Program-made: the position numbers and the translations under genes
Part shown: one piece after another, positions 21,774 through 33,113 of the stretch
Layout of the letters: the number at the start of each line of letters is the position of its first letter
How positions within the stretch are numbered: the stretch's first letter is position 1
Assembly: GCF_024323335.1 (NCBI RefSeq)
Contig: NC_066582.1
Span: 95,139,444-95,203,443, forward strand
DNA from: Lathyrus oleraceus
Lineage: Eukaryota; Streptophyta; Magnoliopsida; Fabales; Fabaceae
Reading direction: 5' to 3'
DNA length: 64,000 bases
Notes under the pieces: model-generated
The model's input: only the letters and a program-made list of their open reading frames with translations
Told to the model about the DNA's origin: nothing
Database searches by the model: none

Positions 21774-23187
21774 CACTTACGAAACCATGCATCTAATAGC
21801 TGTTTATTTTCTGTATTTTCTGTATTAATACGATTAAAAGACAAAATGAATCAAAGAATAAACAAGTAATTAAATTTGGCATCATGTGTGTATGATTTGG
21901 ATGATTGATGTTGACTATGCTTTAGAATCCGACATTAGTATGGTGAAGCAACGATACATCGGTCGTCCATAGGTTACGCAATTGAGATCGATCAGGTTAT
22001 ATATATGATATAAGTAATCCTGATGCAAAATACGATATATATGATATACTGTTTCTGTTTCGTTCATTTAAACACTTAATGGTTGTTTTCCTTTGAGCGA
22101 TCAATGGTCATTTGCTTCTTGATCCGACATTAGTATGGTGAAGCAATGACGTGTTGATCAATCATACTGAATTAACAATCGAGGTGTGTTTGACGGTCTA
22201 ACATTGACGGCTAACTCTGCGTAGTGTGATCGGTCGCCGAAATTTAATTTGGTTTTAATTAATTAATAGAATTTAAATTAATAATAATAATGTGTTTATT
22301 ATTATTGTCTTGTGGTGATCGGTTATGGCCTTAGTTTTCCTTTATTTTGTTTTGGGATTTTAAAATACGACCTGCGTGTCGTGCCTCTCTTTTAATCTCT
22401 TAATGTAACTTCTTTTCTCATCCCACTCCCTCGTATGTAAAACGAGTTTCTTTTATGTAATGTAATGTTATGAAGAAAGAGAAGAATACAATATCAAAGG
22501 AGGACAACCTTGAAGATCTTGCTTGGAGAAGCCTAGATCGTTATTAGGTTAGCTTAGGTTCTCTCATTGGCTTGGGAGAACAATTGCGCTAGGGGCCATA
22601 ACTGTTTCATAATGTATGTTGATGCATGTGAATGTACGTTGATGCATGTGAGAGACGATTTATATGATAAATAAGCTGGTGAGATCAAAATAATTGCAAA
22701 TTCCCTCAAATTAAATAGTAAGTTTATACTTTCTAAGTTTTAGCACTTATCAAGACTAGTATTGGATAATGTAGGTTTCTCCTACGCGAGGTGCATTTTC
22801 TATATTAGTAAGGTGCGATGGGATAATTGTAATATCAAATTGCTAAAACAATGGGTCAAACTTAACTAAACAAATTATAATAAGATTATATATGTTTAGA
22901 AGCAAGAGTTGGAAATGATCCATGTGATGGATTGGAATAAGGATTTATTCACCCAACTAAAATATTCGAGAGTGGTATTAGGTACAATTGGAAGGAGTTC
23001 CTACCTAAATAACCTACTTTTCTGTAATCCTTCTACACGGACTTAAAACAAAGTGAAATGTGGATCTCGACCCACTAGAAAATCTTCCAACGGGATTTTC
23101 CGAATCAAATGGTGAGGGTCATTTGTTTTGAGTAAAATAGTGGGAGCATATTTAATTAAAGACCTAATAAAATATTTTATTGATACT
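21774..23187 (+). other. COP-D leader, interrupted by OGRE-2
   Basis: About 1.4 kb AT-rich untranslated leader between primer site and gag, with no gene. A segment CCGACATTAGTATGGTGAAG occurs twice (near 21930 and 22123). Bases 23183-23187 (ATACT) are the left target duplication of OGRE-2; the leader resumes at 33079 and gag begins at 33114. Confidence 0.7.
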
Positions 23188-25202
23188 TGTCATACCCCAA
23201 AATTTGCCCATTAATATTTCAAGACATTTTTCAGGGGCATTCCGACTCATTTTATGGCACTGATCTTAAAGGGACAAAGGCCCAGCTCACGAATGGCCCA
23301 ATCCAGAAAATGGCCCAAACTGGCCTGTTCGCTACACGCTCGCCTAGCGAAAGGTACGTTCGCTACACGCTCGCCTAGCGAACGTTTGCTACACGCTCGC
23401 CTAGCGAAGCAAACGTTCGCTACCAACTCGCCTAGCGAAGCTGACAGACAACAAAAAATTTCGGGCTTCGTTCTGAGCCCATTAGGTCATGAAAAAGGGC
23501 ATTATAAATACCAGCACTTCAGTAATGAAAGAGAGGACGAAAAACAGAGGGAGACAGACGAAAACCCTGGCACAAAAACCCTGGAGGCTACTTTAGAAAC
23601 CCTGAAGGCCGCTCCTCCGCTCCGAAGCTACCACCGCCCAACTCAATCCGGCTCGCCAATTCAAGGTTGCAATTCGATTGCAAACAGGTTTGCATTACTA
23701 TTATCGCTTTATTTTCTTAATTTGCATGTGATACCGCTTTATGTTCTTAACTTGCATGTGATATTATAATTGAATTCATACACATATTTGAGGTTTTGCA
23801 TGTGAATTTAAGTGTGCCTGAATATTGTGAATGCTGAACCGTATAATTATGTGTTGGATGCCATAAGCCATGTCGCAGGTTGAAGTCATACTGTTCTGAA
23901 ATTCAAAACCCGCAGCCGCTCGCTAGCACATCGCTAAGCGAGCATGTAGCGAGTATTCGCTAGGCCCTCGCTAGGCGAGGCAGAGGCGAACGGGACAGTC
24001 GCTAATATTTTGTTTGTTATGTCCTATGCGTATCTGATCTATTCTATGTTAATTATGCACTGTTTTGCCTGACATTCATGCTGCTGTATTTTCTTTTACG
24101 GTGTAATCTTCGATTACACCCCGATTTGGTATTCTAACCCGTTTGCTGAATTGTGGCAAGGTTCACATGTCCCAGGAAAAGATTGCCGTTAGGTCTTCCA
24201 CTTTATTTGTGGGATACCCTTGTGGAGACTCACCCTAAATTACTTTATTAATTTTAATGTGTTAATTTTAATGTATTAATTTTAATGTATTAATTTTAAT
24301 GTATTGATTTTAATATGGAGGCTCGTCCTAATTACCTAATTGACTTTAAAATATTGCCTTTAAATAAGTGATCTTGGACCTCTCTTTGCTGCCCTACGGT
24401 ATTACGGTATAACGGTCATGTCCCGCGAATGTGGGGATACACTTAGCAATGGCCCTTCGATTAAATCATCATAAAATAAATCATAGTCCCTCGGATGTTG
24501 CCTTCGAAAATACAATTTTGTCCCTCGATGACCCTTCGGTGTAGCCTACGGTTAAATGATGATCGTCCCTTCGAATGCTAAGGTATCCTTACAACTGTTG
24601 CCTTCAATGACCTATCGATGACCCTACGATGACCCTTAAACATCCAAAGGGTAAAATTACTTACTTCTCAATAGTAAGGACAGTTTTACCCTCATAAGGA
24701 TAGGAAACGTTCATAATGACCTCAGGAAGGTATAACTCTCAATTACTGGATCATAACCTAAAACATTTTCCACCCCTCACACTTTACACTTTACAAATCC
24801 TAGAAAATCACCACTTGGTATACATTCATACTAGAATCATTACCGAGTTATATTTTTCTAAACCATTTTCAAAATCAAATGAGATAAATACTTTGTATAC
24901 ATTCATACGAGAATCATTACCAAGTTAAACTCTCTTTCAAACATTTTTAAGCAATTCACCGACACTTTTCAGACAAAAATATAAGTGATCCAGCAATTAA
25001 GAGCCCATGGATAACCATGGATACAAAGGGTGCTAACACCTTCCCTTTGTATAATGTACCTCCCGAACCCAAAATCTATTGAGGTCTTTCCTGTTCTTTT
25101 CCACCTTTCCTTATTGGATAAAAGAAAAGTCGGTGGCGACTCTTGCTATCCGCGACATTGCGATAAAAAGCAAAATACCCCAAGTCAGTTCACCGTGTGA
25201 CA
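23188..25202 (+). repeat. OGRE-2 5' LTR
   Basis: TGTCATACCCC to GTGTGACA. In U3 four 24-bp hairpin units (arms TTCGCTA/TAGCGAA) lie at 23328, 23359, 23385 and 23416. TATAAATA lies at 23503-23510. A second GC-rich hairpin cluster (CGCTAGGC/GCGAG words) is at 23912-23995. TTTTAATGTATTAA-type repeats run from 24250 to 24320, and a primer-site echo TGGCGACTCTTGCT is at 25134-25147. Open frames of 63 and 171 codons at its start reflect the hairpin repeats and are repeated in the other LTR. Confidence 0.95.
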
Positions 25203-25274
25203 GAACTGGCGACTCTGCTGGGGAAGACTTTAAAAAGAGAACTGGCGACTCTGCTGGGGAAGACTTTAAAAAGA
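25203..25274 (+). promoter_or_regulatory. Duplicated primer-binding site of OGRE-2
   Basis: A 36 bp unit (GAAC + TGGCGACTCTGCTGGGGA + AGACTTTAAAAAGA) stands twice in perfect tandem, at 25203-25238 and 25239-25274. There are therefore two full tRNA-Arg-type primer sites, at 25207-25224 and 25243-25260. One site is normal; two is unusual. Confidence 0.95.
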
Positions 25275-26135
25275 GAGGTTACCTTAAAAACAAGATCACT
25301 TATTCCAAATTGTCTGATTTACTTTTAAGGGATTGCTTGGGTATTTTTGAGTGAAAGATCCTACACCCGGATCTAGTGTACCTTAGGTAAGTAGTAATAG
25401 ATCATCGCGACTATCCGGCGTATACTGGAATGGTTAAAATGATGGCTACGGTTAATGTGACACTTTGGATGTCCTGATGTTCCTCATGTTTACTTGAGGA
25501 AAAATTTGGCTTCCGCGTGGTGTCACTAAAGCATTAACCAGACCTTTAGAACCCTAATTGACTCATCCTGGCCATTAGAAAGTAGTGAGATAACTGACTT
25601 CGGTTCCGACTAGGGTTGGTTGAGACTCGATACTACACTCTTTGAGATTGGACTTTAGGGAAGCTTTGGTCAACCACTTGGTGTTGCACTGAAGTGGACT
25701 TAAAGAAAGGTCAATGATTGGAGATCCTTCTAGAACCCGGTTACTATTCTAAGACAGGTTGAACCAACTAAACTTCAGTGGGGAGGGTACTTACCTATGG
25801 AACTCATGCAAGCCTTAAAACCTAGGAATGATGGTTGTGTGACTTGCTTGTGCTTGTTATTTATTTAACCTCATAACATCCTAACATCATAACATCATGA
25901 CATCATAACATTGAACTAACCATTTCAAGGACTTAGGGATTTAACTTTGCTCTGTTTTGTATGAAAAAAAAACAAAAACAAAAAAAAACAAAAAAAAAGT
26001 TTCCCTTTTCGGTAGTTTATGCAAAGTTAAATTCCAAAAGGCCTTGAAAACATTTCATGCATTGCATAGCATAACATAGCATAACAGGTACTCTAAAGGG
26101 ATCAGTGTTCTCACGGTTTTCCTCCACACAGAAAA
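25275..26135 (+). other. OGRE-2 leader
   Basis: About 860 bp without coding, homologous in style to the OGRE-1 leader but joined directly to a Gag start, so ORF1 and its spacer are absent. Ends with CATAACATC repeats (25870-25920), an A-rich run with C interruptions (25961-25999) and GCATAGCATAACA repeats before the ATG. Confidence 0.6.
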
Positions 26136-26705
26136 ATGGACCTCGAACAAATTGTCAAAGATCTCCATGCTCAGAATGCTCAACTCCAGAAGATGATCTT
26201 GAACTTATCCAAGGGGCAGGAGGAACTGAAGGCTCTTTTGCTCGAGAAAAAGAAAGACCAGAAACCTGTGAGGCACATTAACCCGGGAAGGAGGCAGTTT
26301 ACGAAGATCAATATGACTTTAGCACAAGCACTGCAGGGTATGCTAAAAGCAAATTTAATTACCCTCAGAGACCCTCCTGCAAAACCCAACACTACTTCTC
26401 CTCGTTATAATCCCAATGCCAGGTGTGCATATCACTCCGATAGCCCCGGGCATGATACAAACAATTGTTGGTCGTTGAAGAACGAAATTCAGGATATGAT
26501 CGACGCTGGAGAATTTGAATCTGATCCGCCTGAGACTCCTAATGTCATCACTGCCCCTCTGCCTAATCATGACGAGATTGTCAATGCTGTGGAAGATACT
26601 GATAACGATTATGACTTGGATAGCTGGATTTTCCCAACAATTGGTGACGGACCCAATAATTGGAAGGCTGAAGACACTATCCCGATTTCCTTTAGTCAGG
26701 AGTAA
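26136..26705 (+). CDS. OGRE-2 mini-Gag fusion ORF
   Basis: 189 codons, fully open. The N-terminus is a helical, likely coiled-coil segment (MDLEQIVKDLHAQNAQLQKM). It then jumps to Gag C-terminal sequence (MTLAQALQGMLKANLITL) and a knuckle CAYHSDSPGHDTNNC. The acidic end DLDSWIFPTIGDGPNNWKAE matches the last residues before the OGRE-1 intron (DIDNWVRPRIPGEVINNWSS). So the whole capsid core and the protease have been removed while the frame stayed open. The stop TAA at 26703-26705 overlaps a GTAATT splice-donor-like site exactly as in OGRE-1. Whether a protein is made is unknown; it might bind RNA or assemble with a full-length Gag (inference). Confidence 0.65.
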   Translation: MDLEQIVKDLHAQNAQLQKMILNLSKGQEELKALLLEKKKDQKPVRHINPGRRQFTKINMTLAQALQGMLKANLITLRDPPAKPNTTSPRYNPNARCAYHSDSPGHDTNNCWSLKNEIQDMIDAGEFESDPPETPNVITAPLPNHDEIVNAVEDTDNDYDLDSWIFPTIGDGPNNWKAEDTIPISFSQE

Positions 26706-26928
26706 TTGTTATTGCTATTTTTGTGTTTCAAAGCATTGTGTCTATACCCGGGGCATAATAGCTAATTTTTCAAGGGTTTTGTCATTTCATAAGCATATTC
26801 ATATTCAATAAATCAATGGACTTTTTGCATTCAAATATTGCGCTCTTTATCTTTCCTGTCATTTTTTTCAAAACAAGCTATGTTTTCTTGCACACACGCA
26901 CGTAACAATTTGCCGATCCATATCCACT
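26702..26928 (+). other. Remnant of the protease/RT intron in OGRE-2
   Basis: The donor GA|GTAATTG is preserved at 26702. The acceptor region aligned to CATGCAG|ATGCACATC of OGRE-1 reads TTTGCCG|ATCCATATC near 26921-26928, so the AG may be lost. T-rich content and the AATAAA-like stretch fit. Borders at the 3' side are uncertain. Confidence 0.5.
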
Positions 26929-28197
26929 CTGGATCCTGTTGGTAATGACTCTGCTACTGTTCATTATGACTTTGAAAATCCGATCTACCAAGCCGAGGAT
27001 GGAAGTGAGGAAGATTGTGAAGTCCCTAGAGAACTTGCCAGACTGGTACTACAAAAGACCATACAGCCGCAGGAGGAATCAATTGAAATTGCAATGGGTA
27101 CTGAAATAGACAAGAAAGAAGTCAGAGGTTTCTTGGGGCACTCGAATTACATTGCCCGATTCATCCCACATTTGACTGCTACCTGCAAACCCATCTTCAA
27201 ATTACCAAAAAAGAAAAATCAAGAGATGGTATGGAATGATGAATGACAAAATCAAGAAATATCTCCAAGAACCTCCAATTCTAATGCTACCAGTTGAAGG
27301 AAGACCTCTAATCATGTATTTGACCGTGTTAGAAAATTCAAGAGGGTGTGCTGGGGCAACATTACGAGTCTGGTCGAAAAGAGCATGTCATACACTGCCT
27401 TAGCAAAAGGTACCGACTGTGAAACAAGATACTCACAGCTCGAGAAAGCTTGCTGCTCTTTGGCTTGGGCTGCTCGCCGACTAAGACAGTATATGTTGAA
27501 TCATACCACTTTATTGATTTCTAAGATGGATCTTATCAAATATACATTCGAGAAACCTGCTGTCTCCTGAAAGAGTTATCACTGATAATGGTACTAAACT
27601 GAACTCTGCATGCAGTTCAAAATAAAACACCATAACTCTTCTCCGTACCGGCCAAAGACGAACGACGCCGTGGAGGCTGCTAACAATATCAAGAATATAA
27701 CAGTAACATACAAAGACTGGTATGAGATGTTACCTTTTGCTCTTCATGGTTACCGCACTTCGACAGGGGCAACCCCTTTCTCTTTAGTCTATGGAATGGA
27801 AGCCGTTTTACCAGTGGAAGTTCAGATCCCCTCTCTAAGAATTGTGAAAGATACAAGCTTAGATGAGGATGAATGGATTCAAACTCGACTCGATCAGATA
27901 AATCTGATTGATGAAAAGAGACTTGCGGCTGTTTGTCATAGGCAGATATATCAAAAACGCATGATCCAAGCATTTAACAAAAAGGTCAAGAGACAGGTGT
28001 ACCAACTTGGCGCCTTGGTGATCAAGCGTATCATTCTACCGCAAGGTGATCCCAGAGGTAAATGGACTCCCACATACGAAGGGCCATTTGTAGTTAAGAA
28101 GGTATTCTCTGGTGGAGCCATGATGCTTGCTACAATGGATGGCGAAGAGTTCCCGCATCCTGTGAACGCTGACATAGTTAAAAAATACTACGCATAA
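26929..28197 (+). pseudogene. pol: OGRE-2 pol remnant (RT deleted)
   Basis: Pieces homologous to OGRE-1 Pol in order. The acidic leader (YDFENPIYQAEDGSEEDCEV) joins directly to the RT/RNase H connector (VRGFLGHSNYIARFIPHLTA) near 27125, deleting all RT motifs. A stop and frame breaks follow near 27240. RNase H pieces are at 27300-27570 (ESGRKEHVIHCLSK, TRYSQLEKACCSLAWAARR). The end of integrase is an open frame at 27610-28197 (HHNSSPYRPKTNDAVEAAN through VKKYYA). The second RNase H and the integrase zinc finger are absent. It cannot supply Pol activity. Confidence 0.85.
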
Positions 28198-31063
28198 AAT
28201 TGACCCGCTAGGTCGACGTACCTAGGCAAAAGTAAGGGCATCCCGGCGAACCAAAAGGGTTCGGGCAAAAATTAGGGATAAACATATAAAAATGTACACC
28301 CGGCAAGTCGAAAACCTGAAAAGGCGGCTTGGGCAAAAAAGGGTATCCCGGTGGACTGAAAACCTGAAAAGGCGGTCCAGGCGAAAATTAGGGATTAAAG
28401 CGTATGACTATGCCCCGTTCTCTGTCAGCTTCACCCAAGTTTCAAGGGACCGAACAAATCAATCACTTTCATCCGACAGCAGGAGATGAGAGGCTTGAAG
28501 ACATAATGACAGTAGTGGAATTAAAATCAACAGGACTTTTTCTGCATAGCTTTGTCTTCGTTTCTTGACGATTTCCTCTTACTAGGATTTCTGTCTCCTT
28601 GTACACAAATTGCCTGTTTATAGGCCCTCTTTCTAAATCAATACAATTCTGTTTCAAAAAAAAAATGCTTTTGTTTTACTTTCTCTATTTTGTTTGCATA
28701 AACGTCCATTGATTTAACTTGAATTGATATATGCATTTGAATATGATCAATGTTTATCAAAATACATGCATAAAATAACAATGACAATTACTAAAGGACT
28801 TCAGGATCGAGGAGAAGGTCTAACCAGGCTTTCCAATGAATCTGTTGCCAATTCTATTCCCCGGCTAAGCCAGTTATGCCCCAGAAGAACTTGGCATCAC
28901 TAGACTGGTCATCTCTTCTACCCCAGCCAGGCTCTGTTGAATATCTCTGCCATCAGATAAAGGTCAAATACCCCTAGCTAAGGAAGGGTCATCAATACAA
29001 ATATCTCCGACCAGAAGACTGAGATTTATTTCCCCAGTAGAGTCCCCTGGAAGAACGTTTCAGACACATAGTGCATTCATTACATCATTTCACATCACAT
29101 ACCTACATACAATTTTCGTTCCGCATCATATACATTACATCATTTCATAACATATACATGTATACAATGCTCTCATTCATTCCAGACGCATAATTCACTC
29201 ATTACATCATTTCACAGCATACGCATGCATACAACATTTGCATCTCATGCATCATGACATGGCATGAAGCTAACTTTATTTTTCAGGTCAATTATCCTCC
29301 TGACATAGTCAAAACAAAGGTCCATTCAGACGGACATCCTTATCAATTACATTCAGGATTCAACTACATCTTTCAGATACACTCCATGACAACATTCATT
29401 CTGACATCCTCCTAACGATCGCATCTATAAGCCCATCCCAGACATTTATTGCAAATACAGCATATACAAATACTATCAGATATAGCCTGGCGTACGGTTC
29501 ATCCTGATTCATCTCAACATATGACTCCTTCAACTCAGATACGATCTAGCGTACGATCCATTCTGACCTTCAACAACTTAGATACGATCTAGCGTACGAT
29601 CCATTCTGACCTTCAACAACTCAGATACGATCTAGCGTACGATCCATTCTGACCTTCAACAACTCAGATACGATCTAGCGTACGATCCATTCTGACCTTC
29701 AATCACTCAAATAAAGTCTAATGTACGACCAAGTTAGACCTTCAAGTCAGATTCTGCAAATACAGTCTAATGTACGACCAAGTTAGACCTTCAAGTCAGA
29801 TTCTGCAAATACAATCTAATGTACGACCAAGTTAGACCTTCAAGTCAGATTCTGCAAATACAGTCTAATGTACGACCAAGTTAGACCTTCCAGTCATCAA
29901 ATACAGTCTAATGTACGACCAAGTTAGACCAGATTCTGCTCAGTGACAGTCTAATGTACGACCAAGTTAGACCGTCAAGTCCTCGGATTCTGTCCAGATA
30001 CGGTCTAATGTACGACCCAATTAGACCTTCGTCTCCTCAGATGCTACCTAGTGTACGGTACATTTCTGAAGTGTAGTCTAGTGTACGACTACCCCCTTTT
30101 ATCATCAGATTCAGCCTAATGGACGGCTCAGTCTGCTCAGATACGGTCTAATGTACGACCCAATTAGACCTTCGTCTCCTCAGATGCTACCTAGTGTACG
30201 GTACATTTCTGAAGTGTAGTCTAGTGTACGACTACCCCCTTTTTATCATCAGATTCAGCCTAATGGACGGCTCATTCTGCTCAGATACGGTCTAATGTAC
30301 GACCCAATTAGACCTTCGTCTCCTCAGATGCTACCTAGTGTACGGTACATTTCTGAAGTGTAGTCTAGTATACGACTACCCCCTTTTTATCATCAGATTC
30401 AGCCTAATGAACGGCTCAGTCTGCTCAGATACGGTCTAATGTACGACCCAATTAGACCTTCGTCTCCTCAGATGCTACCTAGTGTACGGTACATTTCTGA
30501 AGTGTAGTCTAGTGTACGACTACCCCCTTTTATCATCAGATTCAGCCTAATGGACGGCTCATTCTGCTCAGATACGGTCTAATGTACGACCCAATTAGAC
30601 CTTCGTCTCCTCAGATGCTACCTAGTGTAAGGTACATTTCTGAAGTGTAGTCTAGTGTACAACTACCCCCTTTCATCATCAGACACAGCCTAACGTACGG
30701 CCCTCTCTTCAACTCAGATACGATATAGCGCATGATCCATTCTGATCCTTTATCCCCAGCAGCATATGACACACTCCGACTCCCCAGCGAAGTCAACAGC
30801 CTAATGGATGACTCATTATTCGGTCTAACGTACGACCCAGTGTGGCGCCCATGTCTTCAAATTGGCCTAATGTACGGCGCAATCTGAAGCTTTCATCATC
30901 AAATTTCCTGGATGGCATCTTTAAGCCCATCTCCGTCAAGACTAATTGACAAGTGCAAATTTTTGGGGGCATTCTAGTGTTCAATAATCTTCCACCTCCA
31001 GACCCCGAATGGCATGCACGCCATCCTAACTCTCTCGGTTCAAGAATATTGAACAGGGGCAGC
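28198..31063 (+). other. OGRE-2 3' untranslated region
   Basis: 2.9 kb without genes. Begins with the same doubled GGCAAAA...TTAGGGATTAA cassettes as OGRE-1. It continues with CATTACATCATTTCA repeats (29065-29260), then the composite tandem array, then TTGAACAGGGGCAGC polypurine tract at 31049-31063. Confidence 0.8.
29530..30700 (+). repeat. Composite tandem array in OGRE-2 3' UTR
   Basis: Three linked sub-arrays based on words like TCTA.TGTACGAC. The first is a 43 bp unit (ACGATCTAGCGTACGATCC) repeated at 29541, 29584, 29627 and 29670. The second is a 42-50 bp unit (GTCTAATGTACGACCAAG) repeated about six times at 29713-29960. The third is a higher-order unit of 143-144 bp starting near 30001, 30144, 30288, 30432 and 30575. 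Each 143-144 bp unit contains three related sub-blocks of about 48 bp. Copies are nearly identical. Confidence 0.93.
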
Positions 31064-33078
31064 TGTCATACCCCAAAATTTGCCCATTAATATTTCAAGA
31101 CATTTTTCAGGGGCATTCCGACTCATTTTATGGCACTGATCTTAAAGGGACAAAGGCCCAGCTCACGAATGGCCCAATCCAGAAAATGGCCCAAACTGGC
31201 CTCTTCGCTACACGCTCGCCTAGCGAAAGGTACGTTCGCTACACGCTCGCCTAGCGAACGTTCGCTACACGCTCGCCTAGCGAAGCAAACGTTCGCTACC
31301 AGCTCGCCTAGCGAAGCTGACAGACAACAAAAAATTTCGGGCTTCGTTCTGAGCCCATTAGGTCATGAAAAAGGGCATTATAAATACCAGCACTTCAGTA
31401 ATGAAAGAGAGGACGAAAAACAGAGGGAGACAGACGAAAACCCTGGCACAAAAACCCTGGAGGCTACTTTAGAAACCCTGAAGGCCGCTCCTCCGCTCCG
31501 AAGCTACCACCGCCCAACTCAATCCGGCTCGCCAATTCAAGGTTGCAATTCGATTGCAAACAGGTTTGCATTACTATTATCGCTTTATTTTCTTAATTTG
31601 CATGTGATACCGCTTTATGTTCTTAACTTGCATGTGATATTATAATTGAATTCATAAACATATTTGAGGTTTTGCATGTGAATTTAAGTGTGCCTGAATA
31701 TTGTGAATGCTGAACCGTATAATTATGTGTTGGATGCCATAAGCCATGCCGCAGGTTGAAGTCATACTGTTCTGAAATTCAAAACCCGCAGCCGCTCGCT
31801 AGCACATCGCTAAGCGAGCATGTAGCGAGTATTCGCTAGGCCCTCGCTAGGCGAGGCAGAGGCGAACGGGACAGTCGCTAATATTTTGTTTGTTATGTCC
31901 TATGCGTATCTGATCTATTCTATGTTAATTATGCACTGTTTTGCCTGACATTCATGCTGTTGTATTTTCTTTTACGGTGTAATCTTCGATTACACCCCGA
32001 TTTGGTATTCTAACCCGTTTGCTGAATTTTGGCAAGGTTCACATGTCCCAGGAAAAGATTGCCGTTAGGTCTTCCACTTTATTTGTGGGATACCCTTGTG
32101 GAGACTCACCCTAAATTACTTTATTAATTTTAATGTGTTAATTTTAATGTATTAATTTTAATGTATTAATTTTAATGTATTGATTTTAATATGGAGGCTC
32201 GTCCTAATTACCTAATTGACTTTAAAATATTGCCTTTAAATAAGTGATCTTGGACCTCTCTTTGCTGCCCTACGGTATTACGGTATAACGGTCATGTCCC
32301 GCGAATGTGGGGATACACTTAGCAATGGCCCTTCGATTAAATCATCATAAAATAAATCATAGTCCCTCGGATGTTGCCTTCGAAAATACAATTTTGTCCC
32401 TCGATGACCCTTCGGTGTAGCCTACGGTTAAATGATGATCGTCCCTTCGAATGCTAAGGTATCCTTACAACTGTTGCCTTCAATGACCTATCGATGACCC
32501 TACGATGACCCTTAAACATCCAAAGGGTAAAATTACTTACTTCTCAATAGTAAGGACAGTTTTACCCTCATAAGGATAGGAAACGTTCATAACGACCTCA
32601 GGAAGGTATAACTCTCAATTACTGGATCATAACCTAAAACATTTTCCACCCCTCACACTTTACACTTTACAAATCCTAGAAAATCACCACTTGGTATACA
32701 TTCATACTAGAATCATTACCGAGTTATATTTTTCTAAACCATTTTCAAAATCAAATGAGATAAATACTTTGTATACATTCATACGAGAATCATTACCAAG
32801 TTAAACTCTCTTTCAAACATTTTTAAGCAATTCACCGACACTTTTCAGACAAAAATATAAGTGATCCAGCAATTAAGAGCCCATGGATAACCATGGATAC
32901 AAAGGGTGCTAACACCTTCCCTTTGTATAATGTACCTCCCGAACCCAAAATCTATTGAGGTCTTTCCTGTTCTTTTCCACCTTTCCTTATTGGATAAAAG
33001 AAAAGTCGGTGGCGACTCTTGCTATCCGCGACATTGCGATAAAAAGCAAAATACCCCAAGTCAGTTCACCGTGTGACA
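31064..33078 (+). repeat. OGRE-2 3' LTR
   Basis: 2015 bp copy of 23188-25202 with about eight substitutions by eye. It is followed by ATACT (33079-33083), then COP-D leader sequence. Confidence 0.96.
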
Positions 33079-33113
33079 ATACTTATATTTTTATTATTTT
33101 CATGTAGATTACC

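Larger units (their letters stand above)
23188..33078 (+). mobile_element. OGRE-2: internally deleted, non-autonomous Ogre
   Basis: 9,891 bp flanked by ATACT duplications (23183-23187 and 33079-33083). LTRs are 2015 bp each and differ at about eight sites by eye, so it is young. ORF1, the Gag core, the protease and nearly all of RT are missing, and integrase is cut to its C-terminal part. LTRs, primer site, a small open Gag-like frame, the intron donor, 3' UTR array and polypurine tract remain. The combination of young LTRs and many internal deletions suggests it moved in this deleted form with proteins from a relative. Confidence 0.93.

Noticed and set aside
23254..23769. 171-codon open frame at the start of the OGRE-2 LTRs (also 31130-31645)
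   Set aside because: Its repeated ARLAK/TFAT words are a translation of the hairpin units, it spans the TATA box, and it occurs twice only because it lies in an LTR.
29530..30700. CRISPR-like array of repeats and spacers
   Set aside because: Repeats are directly adjacent with nested periodicity, there are no unique spacers, and the context is a plant retrotransposon 3' UTR.
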